Shown piece after piece: positions 26,454 through 35,058 of a stretch of DNA of 64,000 nucleotides. The stretch is from the NCBI GenBank assembly GCA_937949945.1, contig CALFEQ010000006.1, forward strand, positions 1-64,000. Direction: 5' to 3'. The notes beneath the pieces were generated by a model. It worked only from the letters and a program-made list of their open reading frames with translations, was not told where the DNA came from and searched no databases. How positions within the stretch are numbered: the first letter of the stretch is position 1; the number at the start of each line of letters is the position of its first letter. The DNA comes from an uncultured Myxococcales bacterium. Its GTDB lineage: Bacteria; Myxococcota_A; Polyangia; Polyangiales; Polyangiaceae. Position numbers and translations under genes: made by a program.

Positions 26454-27425
26454 ATGGAGTACGTGCACCTCGGAAGGACGGGCCTCAAGGTCAGCCGCCT
26501 CTGCCTCGGGACGATGAACTTCGGTCCGCAGACGAGCGAGCCCGACTCGTTCGCGATCATGGACCGAGCCCTCGACATGGGGATCAACTTCTTCGACACC
26601 GCGAACGTCTACGGCTGGAAGAAGGGCGAGGGCTGGACCGAGCAGATCATCGGCCGCTGGCTCGCTCAGGGCGGCGGTCGCCGCGAGAAGGTCGTCCTCG
26701 CCACGAAGGTGTACGGGACGATGGGCGACTGGCCGAACCAGTCCCGCCTCTCGGCGCTCCACATCATCCGCGCCTGCGAGGACTCGCTCCGCCGGCTGAA
26801 GACGGACGTGATCGACCTCTACCAGATGCACCACATCGACCGGAACACGCCGTGGGACGAGATCTGGCAGGCGATGGAGACGCTCGTCCGTCAGGGCAAG
26901 GTCATCTACGTCGGCTCGTCGAACTTCGCCGGCTGGCACATCGCGCAGGCTTGCGAGAAGGCGCGCGCGCGAAACTTCCTCGGGCTCGTCTCCGAGCAGA
27001 GCCTCTACAACCTCATCGATCGGACGATCGAGCTCGAGGTGATCCCCGCGTGCAAGGAGTACGGCCTCGGCCTGATCCCGTGGAGCCCGCTCAAGGGAGG
27101 CGTGCTCGGCGGCGTCCTCAAGAAGGCCGCGGAGGGCCGCCGCTCGAGCGACCTCGCGCAGAAGGCGATCGCGAAGCATGGCCAGGCCCTCGAGAAGTAC
27201 GAGGCGCTCTGCGATCGCATCGGTGTCCCTCCGGGAGAGGTGGCGCTCGCGTGGCTGCTCGCGCAGCCGGTCGTCACGGCGCCGATCGTCGGGCCGCGCA
27301 CGATGGAGCAGCTCGAGGCCGCACGGAAGGCGCTCGATCGCAAGCTGGACGAGGCGACGCTGAAGGAGCTCGACACGCTGTTCCCGGGGCCCGGAGGCGC
27401 AGCGCCGGAGGCCTACGCTTGGTGA
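26454..27425 (+). CDS. Aldo/keto reductase
   Basis: 323 aa TIM-barrel NADPH-dependent oxidoreductase. The catalytic tetrad is visible: D48 and Y53 (FFDTANVYG), K85 (VVLATKVYG) and H126 (LYQMHHID). The C-terminal NADPH-phosphate site IVGPRTMEQLEAARKAL is also present. It resembles the Kv-beta/YghZ-like branch (YVHLGRTGLKVSRLCLGTMN at the start). It reduces aldehydes or ketones; physiological substrate unknown. Transcribed divergently from lpxK with a very short shared promoter region. Confidence 0.93.
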   Translation: MEYVHLGRTGLKVSRLCLGTMNFGPQTSEPDSFAIMDRALDMGINFFDTANVYGWKKGEGWTEQIIGRWLAQGGGRREKVVLATKVYGTMGDWPNQSRLSALHIIRACEDSLRRLKTDVIDLYQMHHIDRNTPWDEIWQAMETLVRQGKVIYVGSSNFAGWHIAQACEKARARNFLGLVSEQSLYNLIDRTIELEVIPACKEYGLGLIPWSPLKGGVLGGVLKKAAEGRRSSDLAQKAIAKHGQALEKYEALCDRIGVPPGEVALAWLLAQPVVTAPIVGPRTMEQLEAARKALDRKLDEATLKELDTLFPGPGGAAPEAYAW

Positions 27426-27456
27426 CGCTCTCTCCCGTTGCGGTAAGCTCCGAGAC

Positions 27457-28815
27457 GTGAGCTTCTCCTCCAGGGTCGTCGGCATCTCCTGCGGGCTCGC
27501 TGTCGCGACGGCGTCGATGACGGCGCACGCGAACAGCCGGTATCCGGAGTCGAATCACATCGTCTTCGCCCCGCACGATCCGAACCTCCTCATCGTCCGC
27601 GTGACGTTCGGCCTGCTCGTCTCGCACGACCGAGGCAAGACGTTCGACTGGGTCTGCGAGGAGTCGATCGGGTTCAGCGGTATCGAGGACCCGATGTACA
27701 CGGTGACGCCCTCGAACACGTACTTCGGCACGACGTTCCAGGGCCTCACGATCACGCGTGACAACGCCTGCAACTGGGCCTTCGTCGAGGGCGACCTGAC
27801 GAACCAGGTCTTCATCGACCTCACGACGAACCCGAACGACCGAGCGAACATCGTCGTCTTCGCCTCGTCCTACGACCGCCAAGACGAGCAGGGGAAAATC
27901 CTCTTCACGAGCAAGCTCTGGGAGACGAAGGACGAGGGCCAGACCTTCCAACAGCTCGGTGACGCGCTCGATCCCGCGCTGCTCGGCCACACGCTCGACC
28001 TGACCAAGACCGATCCGAACCGGATCTACCTCACCGCGGTGAGGGACCCCGGAGTCCAGCCGAAGGCCTACCTCCTCCTGTCGAGAGACCGCGGCCAGAC
28101 CTGGGAAGAGCAGGAGATACCGCTCGAGGACACCGAGCGCGCGCTCTACATCGCGGCGGTCGACCCGAACGACGCCGAGCGCGTCTACATCCGCACGTAC
28201 AACTCCGTGGACAAGCCGACGCGCTTGCTCCTGCGCGAGGCTCCGGACGGCGGCCCGCCCACCATCCGAACGATCTTCAGCGCGAAGGCCGCTCTCACCG
28301 GCTTCGCGCTCACGCCCGACGGCAGCAAGGTGTTCGTCGGCGGCCCGAAGGACGGCATCTGGCTCGCGAACACGACGGATTTCCACTTCCAGCAGCGCTC
28401 GAACATCGAGATCCAGTGCCTCGCGGTCGCAGAAGACGGCCTCTGGGCGTGCTCGAACGAGCAGCAGGGGTTCATCGTCGGCCGCTCGACGGACGAAGGC
28501 GCCACCTTCGAGCCGCTGCTCCACTTCTGCGACATCCGCGGGCCGCTCGAGTGCGCTCCCGGATCCACGACGAACGACCGTTGCACCCAGCGCTGGCCGG
28601 TCCAGAAGGCCGCGCTCGGGTGCGGACCTGCGCCGAACAGCAGCTCGGGCGGCGCGCCCTTCGACGCGGGCGGCGACTTCACGGAGGACCCCAAAGGCGG
28701 CTCGTCCTCGAGCGGGTGCGGTTGCAGCACCGCACCGGCCGGCACCTGGGGCGCCTTCGTCGCGGTGATCGGCGGCGCCCTCGCGCTGCTCCGCCGCGCG
28801 CGGCGCAAGCGCTGA
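27457..28815 (+). CDS. Exported BNR/propeller-like protein with MYXO-CTERM-like tail
   Basis: 452 aa, GTG start. A signal peptide (cleaved near AHA-NSRYP) is followed by repeated motifs of the sialidase-like Asp-box type: SHDRGKTFDW, TKDEGQTFQQ, SRDRGQTWEE and STDEGATFEP. These predict a beta-propeller. The last 35 residues have a Ser/Gly-rich stretch, CGCS, a hydrophobic helix (WGAFVAVIGGALALL) and a basic end RRARRKR, the tripartite layout of the MYXO-CTERM surface-anchoring signal. It is expected to be surface-attached after processing. Eight or so cysteines suggest disulfides. Function unknown. Confidence 0.82.
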   Translation: MSFSSRVVGISCGLAVATASMTAHANSRYPESNHIVFAPHDPNLLIVRVTFGLLVSHDRGKTFDWVCEESIGFSGIEDPMYTVTPSNTYFGTTFQGLTITRDNACNWAFVEGDLTNQVFIDLTTNPNDRANIVVFASSYDRQDEQGKILFTSKLWETKDEGQTFQQLGDALDPALLGHTLDLTKTDPNRIYLTAVRDPGVQPKAYLLLSRDRGQTWEEQEIPLEDTERALYIAAVDPNDAERVYIRTYNSVDKPTRLLLREAPDGGPPTIRTIFSAKAALTGFALTPDGSKVFVGGPKDGIWLANTTDFHFQQRSNIEIQCLAVAEDGLWACSNEQQGFIVGRSTDEGATFEPLLHFCDIRGPLECAPGSTTNDRCTQRWPVQKAALGCGPAPNSSSGGAPFDAGGDFTEDPKGGSSSSGCGCSTAPAGTWGAFVAVIGGALALLRRARRKR

Positions 28816-28856
28816 CGAGCGCCGACGCGCAGCCGGACGCCGAACGACCTCGCGTC

Positions 28857-29177
28857 TCAGGACCCGCCGTCGCTCCCGGCGTCGTCGTTTGCGCCGTCTG
28901 CACCGGCGTCACTGTCGCCGGAAGAGCCGGAAGCGCCAGAAGAGCCCGAGCTGCCCGAAGAGCTGGCCCCCGTAGAGCCCGAAGACCCACCACCGCCGCC
29001 GTACGAGCCGGAGCTGCCGTCCCGCGATGGCTCCTCCGACTCGTCCGTTCCAGGGCCGGGCGGAAGCGGCTGCGGATTCAAGCTCGTGTCCGGCTCGCTC
29101 TCGACCGAGCATCCCACGCCGAGAGCGAACGCTCCCGCGAGGAACAGAACGATGCCGATCGCGTGTGTCAGCCGCAT
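28857..29177 (-). CDS. Small Ser/Gly-rich lipoprotein with LNPQPLPPG motif
   Basis: 106 aa from the ATG at 29177, which has AGGCAGG about 8 nt upstream. The signal peptide ends in lipobox ALGVGC. The mature N-terminus contains SLNPQPLPPGPG, a proline motif I have met in small myxobacterial lipoproteins, then about 60 residues of Ser/Gly/Ala/Asp low complexity. It is probably a short surface or periplasmic peptide anchor. Nothing catalytic is visible. The function is not known. Confidence 0.68.
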   Translation of the reverse strand: MRLTHAIGIVLFLAGAFALGVGCSVESEPDTSLNPQPLPPGPGTDESEEPSRDGSSGSYGGGGGSSGSTGASSSGSSGSSGASGSSGDSDAGADGANDDAGSDGGS

Positions 29178-29303
29178 CGATGACCTGCCTTCCATCTCAG
29201 CAATGCTCGTTCCGAAGCGCAACCACGCGGAAATCCATCGGTTGGCAGCTTCGGCGCGAGGCCGAGATGTGCCGGAGTGAGCCAGCGAGGCACAAGGGGT
29301 GGA

Positions 29304-29324
29304 GGCTCCGGGCTCCAGGCTCCA
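29304..29324 (+). repeat. Heptanucleotide array, unit GGCTCCR, 3 copies
   Basis: Three head-to-tail copies: GGCTCCG, GGCTCCA, GGCTCCA, followed by GG. It lies in the 236-nt gap between the E2 stop and the small lipoprotein gene. The same unit recurs at 39371, 54658 (inverted) and 58709. Confidence 0.7.
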
Positions 29325-29408
29325 GGCCGGCACACGCGCCGCGACGGCGCGCCTCGCCCCGGCGGCACGCCCTCATCAGCGGGCCTCGGCCGCCGATGCT
29401 GAAGACTG

Positions 29409-29422
29409 AGTCCTCAGACCTC
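29409..29422 (+). repeat. Heptanucleotide pair AGTCCTC-AGACCTC over the E2 stop codon
   Basis: Two copies of the AGNCCTC unit that overlap the E2 stop codon at 29414-29416. The same unit makes the longer array at 39385-39414. It is part of the palindrome CTGAGTCCTCAG. Confidence 0.45.
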
Positions 29423-30721
29423 GAACTCCGCCTTCTCCAGGATCTCGCGCACGCGCCACAAGAACGTGTTCGCGGCGACGCCGTCGACGATCCGGTGGTC
29501 GTAGCTGAGGGCCATGTACATGACCGGGTGAATCGCGATCTGATCGTCGCCGTTCGGGCCCTCGACCACGACGACGCGCTTCTTGATCTCGCCCATGCGG
29601 AGGATGCCGACGTTGGGCTGGTTGATGATCGCCGCGCCGAAGAGGTTGCCCTTGAGGCCCGGGTTCGAGACGCTGAACGTCGCGCCGGAGAGATCGTCGA
29701 TGGTGATCTTGCCGCTGCGCGCACGCGAGGCGAGGTCGTCGATCGCCCGCACGATGCCGCGCACGCCGAGCTCGTCGGCGCGGCGCACGACCGGGACGAC
29801 GAGCCCCTCCGGCGAGTCGACCGCGACGCCGATGTTGATGTCCCGCTGGATCACGTACGCGTCGTCGAGGACGCGCGCGTTCATCGTCGGGTTCTCGCGC
29901 AGCGCCCTCGCGACCGCGACCGTGACGAAGGCGAGCATCGTCAGGCTCATGCCCTCCTTCTTGTAGCGGTCCTTGTGCGCCTCACGCAGGCGCGACGCGG
30001 CGTGAAGATCGACCTCGGCCACGGTCACCACGTGGGGCGAGACGAGCTTCGAGTAGACCATGTGATCGGCGGTGATGCGCCGACGCCGCGTGAACGGGAC
30101 GACCTTGTCGCCGGGCTTCTCGCGATACGGCGGGACCTTGAACGATCCGAAGCCGACGCCGGGGACCGGAGGCACGAACCCTCCGCCCTGATTGATCATC
30201 TGCGCGAGCGCCTGCGCGTCGCCGCTGCGCGAGGGCAGGCTGGCAGCCACCGGTGCTTCGGCGCGCGCCGACGTATCGTTCCCCGCGGCGCGCAGCACGT
30301 CGTCGCGCGTGATGCGCCCGTGCTCGCCCGAGCCGCGCACCTCACGGAGATCGACGCCCTGCTCGAGCGCAGCACGCCGCGTCGAAGGCGTGGCCAGCGG
30401 CCTGTGTGCCTGCTCACGGGGAGGAGCGGTCGGCTCGGGCGCCGGCGCGGCGGCGGAGGGCGCGACCGCGGGCGCGGCTCCGGCCCCGCTCGGGTCGATC
30501 TGGAGGATCACGGACTTGACCGGAACGACGTCGCCCTCCTTCGCCAGGAGCTTCACGACGCGACCGGCCGCCGGAGCGGGCAGCTCACTGTCGGCCTTGT
30601 CGGTCGCGATCTCCGCGACGGCCTGGTCCTTCACGACGACGTCGCCCTCTTTGACGAGCCACTTCGTGATCGTCCCTTCCGTCACGCTCTCACCAAGCTG
30701 AGGCACCGTTACGTCGATCAT
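29414..30721 (-). CDS. Dihydrolipoamide acyltransferase (E2) of a 2-oxoacid dehydrogenase
   Basis: 435 aa. The lipoyl domain (1-78, VPQLGESVTEGTITKWLVKE) has its lipoyl-lysine at K42 in EIATDKADSE. An Ala/Pro linker leads to a peripheral-subunit-binding domain (about 107-146, ATPSTRRAALEQGVDLREV). The catalytic domain (about 205-435) ends with the active-site motif YDHRIVDGVAANTFL. It transfers the acyl group from E1 to CoA. Whether it is the pyruvate, 2-oxoglutarate or branched-chain enzyme is not decided by the sequence alone. A fused E1 alpha-beta gene at 45571 could be its partner. No E3 gene lies beside it. Confidence 0.9.
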   Translation of the reverse strand: MIDVTVPQLGESVTEGTITKWLVKEGDVVVKDQAVAEIATDKADSELPAPAAGRVVKLLAKEGDVVPVKSVILQIDPSGAGAAPAVAPSAAAPAPEPTAPPREQAHRPLATPSTRRAALEQGVDLREVRGSGEHGRITRDDVLRAAGNDTSARAEAPVAASLPSRSGDAQALAQMINQGGGFVPPVPGVGFGSFKVPPYREKPGDKVVPFTRRRRITADHMVYSKLVSPHVVTVAEVDLHAASRLREAHKDRYKKEGMSLTMLAFVTVAVARALRENPTMNARVLDDAYVIQRDINIGVAVDSPEGLVVPVVRRADELGVRGIVRAIDDLASRARSGKITIDDLSGATFSVSNPGLKGNLFGAAIINQPNVGILRMGEIKKRVVVVEGPNGDDQIAIHPVMYMALSYDHRIVDGVAANTFLWRVREILEKAEFEV

Positions 30722-31063
30722 TTCGCCGCCAACCTACCCCACGCACGGGTCACTCCGCAACGCGCTGGAGTTTTCCCGTATCGGAGCCATCTCGACCGCA
30801 TGGAATAGGGCTCGGCGGCGCGAAGGCCAGGGCCCCGTCACAGTCGAGGCCCCTCCCACGACACCGCTTCGAAGCTCGGCACGTCACCCACGGCGGACGG
30901 GCGCACGGCCTCGCTCGAGTCGGTCGACGTATGGGTCGACCGGAAGACGCGCGGAGTCCGCGTCGCGGCGAAGGCCACCCTCCCGCTCCGGCAGATCGCG
31001 ACGAGCCTGGGAGGCGTCCGCGTCTTCGCAGCGCGGGACGAAGGCGCGGACGGACGGCGGTTC

Positions 31064-31447
31064 GTGCACTTCGTCGTCGCGCCCCCGAACGATACGCCGA
31101 TCAACGTGCTCGAGGCGACGTCCGTGGCGTCGAGCTTCGGCGCGGAGTCGAGCATGTGCGGCCATCATCGCCTCGCCGTACCGGTCACACGAGACGGGGA
31201 AATGGCCGTCCTGCAGCTCCCGGACGTCCTTCCGGACCTCCCGCCTGGACAGCCGTCCCCCATCAGGCCTCCGCCTCCGCCATCCCCGGGCCATTCGTTC
31301 CAGGACTTCCGCGCGCGGACGATTCACGTTCAGGTCAGCGTCAGCCAGACGTCACGGGACGAGGAGCCCGTGTTGGCGATGAGCATGGCGTGGGCCAGCC
31401 TCGATTGGTTCCTACGGGTCGGAGACGCGGCGCTGCCGCCGCCATAG
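31064..31447 (+). CDS. Hypothetical protein, probably a 5'-truncated gene
   Basis: A GTG start at 31064 gives 127 aa (MHFVVAPPNDTPINVLEATS). The same frame stays open back to a TAG at 30806 and reads like coding sequence there (TASLESVDVWVDRKTRGVRV, then KATLPLRQIATSLGGVRVFA), yet holds no ATG, GTG or TTG. So either the start was lost with the 5' end, or an indel cut the gene near 30810-30900. The visible part has strand-rich blocks, a Pro-rich loop (PPPPPSPG) and no recognised domain. It is the only plus-strand gene between two minus-strand genes. Function unknown. Confidence 0.45.
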   Translation: MHFVVAPPNDTPINVLEATSVASSFGAESSMCGHHRLAVPVTRDGEMAVLQLPDVLPDLPPGQPSPIRPPPPPSPGHSFQDFRARTIHVQVSVSQTSRDEEPVLAMSMAWASLDWFLRVGDAALPPP

Positions 31448-31461
31448 GTGGCGACGAGCGC

Positions 31462-32802
31462 TCAGCGACGGCGCACGAGCGAGGCGACGAAGTAGCCGTC
31501 GGTGCCGTGCTCGTGCGGGAGCAGCCGAAGCGAGGCGCCGCCGGCGCCGGCGATCGCGATCGCCGGCGGCGCGTCGAACGGCGCCGGATCGAGGCCGAGC
31601 GCTTCCGCGCTCGCGATCACCTCCTCGGCCTCCTCTCGAAGGACGCTGCACACCGCGTAGACGACGCGCCCTCCCGGGCGGACGAGCGTCGCTGCGCGAG
31701 CGAGGATCGCGCGCTGCAGCTCGGCGAGCTCCGAGAGGTCGGCGCCGACGCGACGGACGAGGAGCTCGGGCCTCCGGCGCAGCGTGCCGGTCCCCGAGCA
31801 CGGCGCATCGACGAGGACGCGATCGTACTTGCCGGCCTCCTCCGCCGCCTCGCCGAGGCCCTGCGACCAGTCCACGGCGAAGCGCTTCCGCGGACGCTGG
31901 CGGATCCGTTCGAGCTCGTGCGCGAGCCGATCGAGCTTCTTCGGGTGGACGTCCGCCACGTCGACGGCGCCGGCGTCGCCGACGGCACGTGCGAGGAGCC
32001 CGGTCTTGTTGCCTCGCCCCGCGCACGCGTCGAGCACGATCTCTCCGGGACGCGCGCCGAGCGCGAGCGCGACGAGCTGCGAGCCCTCCTCTTGTGGAGT
32101 CCACGCGCCCTCGTCGTAGCCCGGCAAGGCGACCAGCTTCCCCGCGCCGCGCGCGACGATCGCGTGAGGCGACACGCGCCCTCGCTCGAACGTCGCGCTC
32201 GGGCGGGCCTCGCGCAGCCGCGCGATCCACTCGTCGCGTCGCGCGGGCTCCTCGACGCGCAGGCCGAGCGGCGGCGCACCTTCGTTCGCGCCGACCAGCG
32301 CGACGGCGCCGTCCTCGCCGACGGCACGCACGATCGCATCGCGCAGCGCGGGATCCATCGACGTCACCGCGGCTCGCGCGAGCTCCTCCTGCGTCGGACG
32401 CGGCTCCGACGCGAGCTTGCGGAGGACGGCGTTGGCGAAGCCGGCGACGTGCTGCCCGCGCGCGGCGCGGACGGCACCGACCGCCTCGCTCACCGCGGCG
32501 AACGCGGGGACGCGCGTGAGCACGAAGATCTGGTAGGCGGCGACGGCGACGTGCGCGCGCACGATGGGGTCGAGCTTGTCGATGCCGCGCTTGGCGTGAC
32601 GCCCGACGCGCTCCTCGAGCCAACGGAGATACCGTAGGGTCCCGTAGACGAGCTCGGTCGCGAGCGCCCGGTCACGCGGCTCGAGCTGCACCGCGCGATC
32701 GAGCTCCGCGTCGAGCGCGGCCGCGGCGAACGCTCCCTCCGCGACGACACGCGCGACCACGGTCGCGGCCACGCTTCGTGCGGTGGGTGCCGAGATGGAC
32801 AT
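31462..32802 (-). CDS. rsmB: 16S rRNA m5C967 methyltransferase RsmB
   Basis: 446 aa. An N-terminal NusB-like helical domain (about 1-140, ATELVYGTLRYLRWLEERVG) is followed by the Nol1/Nop2/Sun methyltransferase domain. SAM-binding region: IVLDACAGRGNKTGLLARA. Motif IV: VDAPCSGTGTLRRRPELLV. The catalytic cysteine motif: VVYAVCSVLREEAEEVI. It methylates C967 of 16S rRNA at the ribosome. Length and domain order match RsmB/Sun. No fmt or def gene is beside it, unlike the common arrangement. Confidence 0.92.
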   Translation of the reverse strand: MSISAPTARSVAATVVARVVAEGAFAAAALDAELDRAVQLEPRDRALATELVYGTLRYLRWLEERVGRHAKRGIDKLDPIVRAHVAVAAYQIFVLTRVPAFAAVSEAVGAVRAARGQHVAGFANAVLRKLASEPRPTQEELARAAVTSMDPALRDAIVRAVGEDGAVALVGANEGAPPLGLRVEEPARRDEWIARLREARPSATFERGRVSPHAIVARGAGKLVALPGYDEGAWTPQEEGSQLVALALGARPGEIVLDACAGRGNKTGLLARAVGDAGAVDVADVHPKKLDRLAHELERIRQRPRKRFAVDWSQGLGEAAEEAGKYDRVLVDAPCSGTGTLRRRPELLVRRVGADLSELAELQRAILARAATLVRPGGRVVYAVCSVLREEAEEVIASAEALGLDPAPFDAPPAIAIAGAGGASLRLLPHEHGTDGYFVASLVRRR

Positions 32803-32848
32803 GCCGCGACGCCTAGCACGCCTCGCGGCGCGATGGGCAGCGCGACGC

Positions 32849-34894
32849 CTACTCCGCGCGGACCTTGACGATGGGCGGAGGCGGGTAGGAGGTGCTCTCG
32901 TAGCTCCAAGCCTGGATGTGGACCACGGCCTTCTCGCAGACGCCGAGCTGGAGCCCGCCGCCGTTCGCCTTCGTGAGGCCCGGACAGTAGGGGCTTCCGC
33001 CGTGCTCGGGGCTCGAATAGCCGCCGGCGCCGTTCGCGCCCTCCGAGATCCAGAACGCGCAGCCGAGCCGTTCGACGTCGCTCGCCGGGATCGTCGGGCG
33101 CCGGTAGAGCGTGAGGAAGGCGTCGCCCTTCCCGTCGTTCGTGCAGTCGGCCCAGGCGGACAGCGTGACGGGAGCGCCGGTCGTGTTCTGGACGACGGCG
33201 TACCTGCCGGGCTGCTCGTTCGAGCGGAGGAGCGCGGCGGACGTGCACGAGCCCGCGCCGCTGAAGCGGGGCATGAGCGCGCCGCCGTTCGAGAGGTTCG
33301 TCGCGAACACGTAGGTGGTGCCTTTCGCCGTGAGCTGCAGGTGCACGCCGGCGGTGTCGCAGCCGACGGCGATGGTCGCCGGTCGGCTGGTGCCGCCGCC
33401 CGGCGCCGGGTTCGTCACGGTGATCGTGACGACGCCCGGTTGGAGCAGGTGATTCGCGGGGACGATCGCCTCGAGCTTTCCGCCGCTCACGTACGTCGTC
33501 GCGACGGGCTGTTCGTTGCTCCGGACGGAGCTGCCCCGGACGAAGCCGGTGCCGTGGATCGCGACGGCGACGTCGGGCGCCCCCGCGGTCACGGAGGACG
33601 GCGACACGGACGTGATCGTCGGCACGTGGTTCGTGGTCGTGAACGCGAGCGCCGACGACGAGCCGCCGCCCGGGCTCGGGTTCACCACGCGGACGAGGAT
33701 CGATCCCGCGGCCGCGAGCTGCGCCGCCGTGAGCGTCGCCACGAGGCGCGTGCCGTCGACGAACGTGGTCGCGGCCGGTACGCCGTCGAACGTCACCTGG
33801 GACGTCGGGTAGAAGCCGGCGCCGGTGATCGTGACCTCCGTCGGCCCCGATCCGGCCGCGGCGCTGCTCGGCGAGAGCGACGTCACCGACGGCATCGGGT
33901 ACTGCACGCGGAGCACGGCAGGAGCGCTCGGACCGCCTCCGGGCGGAGGGTTCTGGACGGCGACCGGGAGCTCGCCGGCGACGCCGAGCGAAGAGGCCGG
34001 CACCTGGGCCACGAGCTTCGTGGCGCCGTGATGGGTCGTCGCGAGCGGCGTACCGTTGAGGACGACCGCGCTCCCGGGGACGAACCCGCCGCCGGTGACC
34101 GTCATCGTGAACGGCCCGGAGCCGACGAGCACGCTCGCGGGGTCGATCGCCGTCACCGTCGCGCTCGGGTTCGAGATCGTGAAGGAGATGGGAGACGACG
34201 CTCCGCCGCCGGGCGCCGGATTGACGACCGTGACGGGCACGCTGCCGGAGGTCGTGAGCAGGCTCGCGGGCACCGTCGCCTCGAGCTCCTCGCTGCTCAC
34301 GAGCTTCGTCGCGAGATCGGTCGCCCCGAACACGATCTTCGCGCCCTCGACGAACGCGCGGCCCCTGACCGAGAGCGAGGTCGCGCCGGCCCCGGCGATC
34401 ACGGAGAGCGGCGCGATCGAGACGAGCTGCGGCTCGGGGTTCTCCACGACGAAAGGGAGCTCCTTGCTCGCGCCGCCGCCGGGCGGCGCGGTCCCGACGG
34501 AGATGCGGAGCGTCCCCGTCGTCGCGAGCTTGCTGGAAGGGAGGGTCGCGCGCAGCTCGGTGGCGCTCACGAACGTCGTGGCGAGAGGCGCGCCGTCGAC
34601 CTGCACCACCGATCGCGGGACGAAGTCGTCTCCCGTGACGACGATGGACGGCCCCACGGAACCCACGGTCGCGCGGCTCGGCGTGATCGCATGCAGCTCG
34701 GGGGCGGCCGCCTCGTCGGCGCTCGGGGGCGCCGACCTTCCGACTCCGTCGGGCTCGGGCTCGGTCGGCGAGCCCTCGCTCATCACGCCCGCGTCCTCCT
34801 CGATCGAAGCCCGCGGCTCCCCTTCCCCGCACGCGAACACGAGCGCGACGAGGACGGCCACGACGACTGCGAACGAGAGGCCCTTCGGAAGCAT
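32849..34894 (-). CDS. Lipoprotein with five IPT/TIG domains
   Basis: 681 aa. Lipobox LVALVFAC near residue 22, then an acidic linker. Five consecutive IPT/TIG immunoglobulin-like domains of about 88 residues follow (about 70-500). Each opens with an [IL]xPSS-type strand (HAITPSRATVGSVG, TSLSPSSAAAGSGP, TSVSPSSVTAGAP) and closes with a nearly identical P-G-G-G loop (VVNPAPGGGASS, VQNPPPGGGPSA, VVNPSPGGGSSS). The C-terminal 180 residues form a Cys-containing domain of unknown type. The hexapeptide RSNEQP occurs twice, once in TIG5 and once in the C-terminal domain. It is predicted to be surface-exposed and adhesin- or scaffold-like. Confidence 0.85.
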   Translation of the reverse strand: MLPKGLSFAVVVAVLVALVFACGEGEPRASIEEDAGVMSEGSPTEPEPDGVGRSAPPSADEAAAPELHAITPSRATVGSVGPSIVVTGDDFVPRSVVQVDGAPLATTFVSATELRATLPSSKLATTGTLRISVGTAPPGGGASKELPFVVENPEPQLVSIAPLSVIAGAGATSLSVRGRAFVEGAKIVFGATDLATKLVSSEELEATVPASLLTTSGSVPVTVVNPAPGGGASSPISFTISNPSATVTAIDPASVLVGSGPFTMTVTGGGFVPGSAVVLNGTPLATTHHGATKLVAQVPASSLGVAGELPVAVQNPPPGGGPSAPAVLRVQYPMPSVTSLSPSSAAAGSGPTEVTITGAGFYPTSQVTFDGVPAATTFVDGTRLVATLTAAQLAAAGSILVRVVNPSPGGGSSSALAFTTTNHVPTITSVSPSSVTAGAPDVAVAIHGTGFVRGSSVRSNEQPVATTYVSGGKLEAIVPANHLLQPGVVTITVTNPAPGGGTSRPATIAVGCDTAGVHLQLTAKGTTYVFATNLSNGGALMPRFSGAGSCTSAALLRSNEQPGRYAVVQNTTGAPVTLSAWADCTNDGKGDAFLTLYRRPTIPASDVERLGCAFWISEGANGAGGYSSPEHGGSPYCPGLTKANGGGLQLGVCEKAVVHIQAWSYESTSYPPPPIVKVRAE

Positions 34895-35058
34895 CCCTTC
34901 GGCTCGCGCCCACGACGGACCGCGAGGCCGAGCGGCCTATGCCACAGCCCTCGGGGGCGTGCCATTCGGACCGTCGAAGGCCGGTCGACGAGACGCGATC
35001 GAAGCCGCGGCGGAAGGGCTCCGCGCGGTGCGTGGATCCGTCGTCGCCCCGCGCGCGG

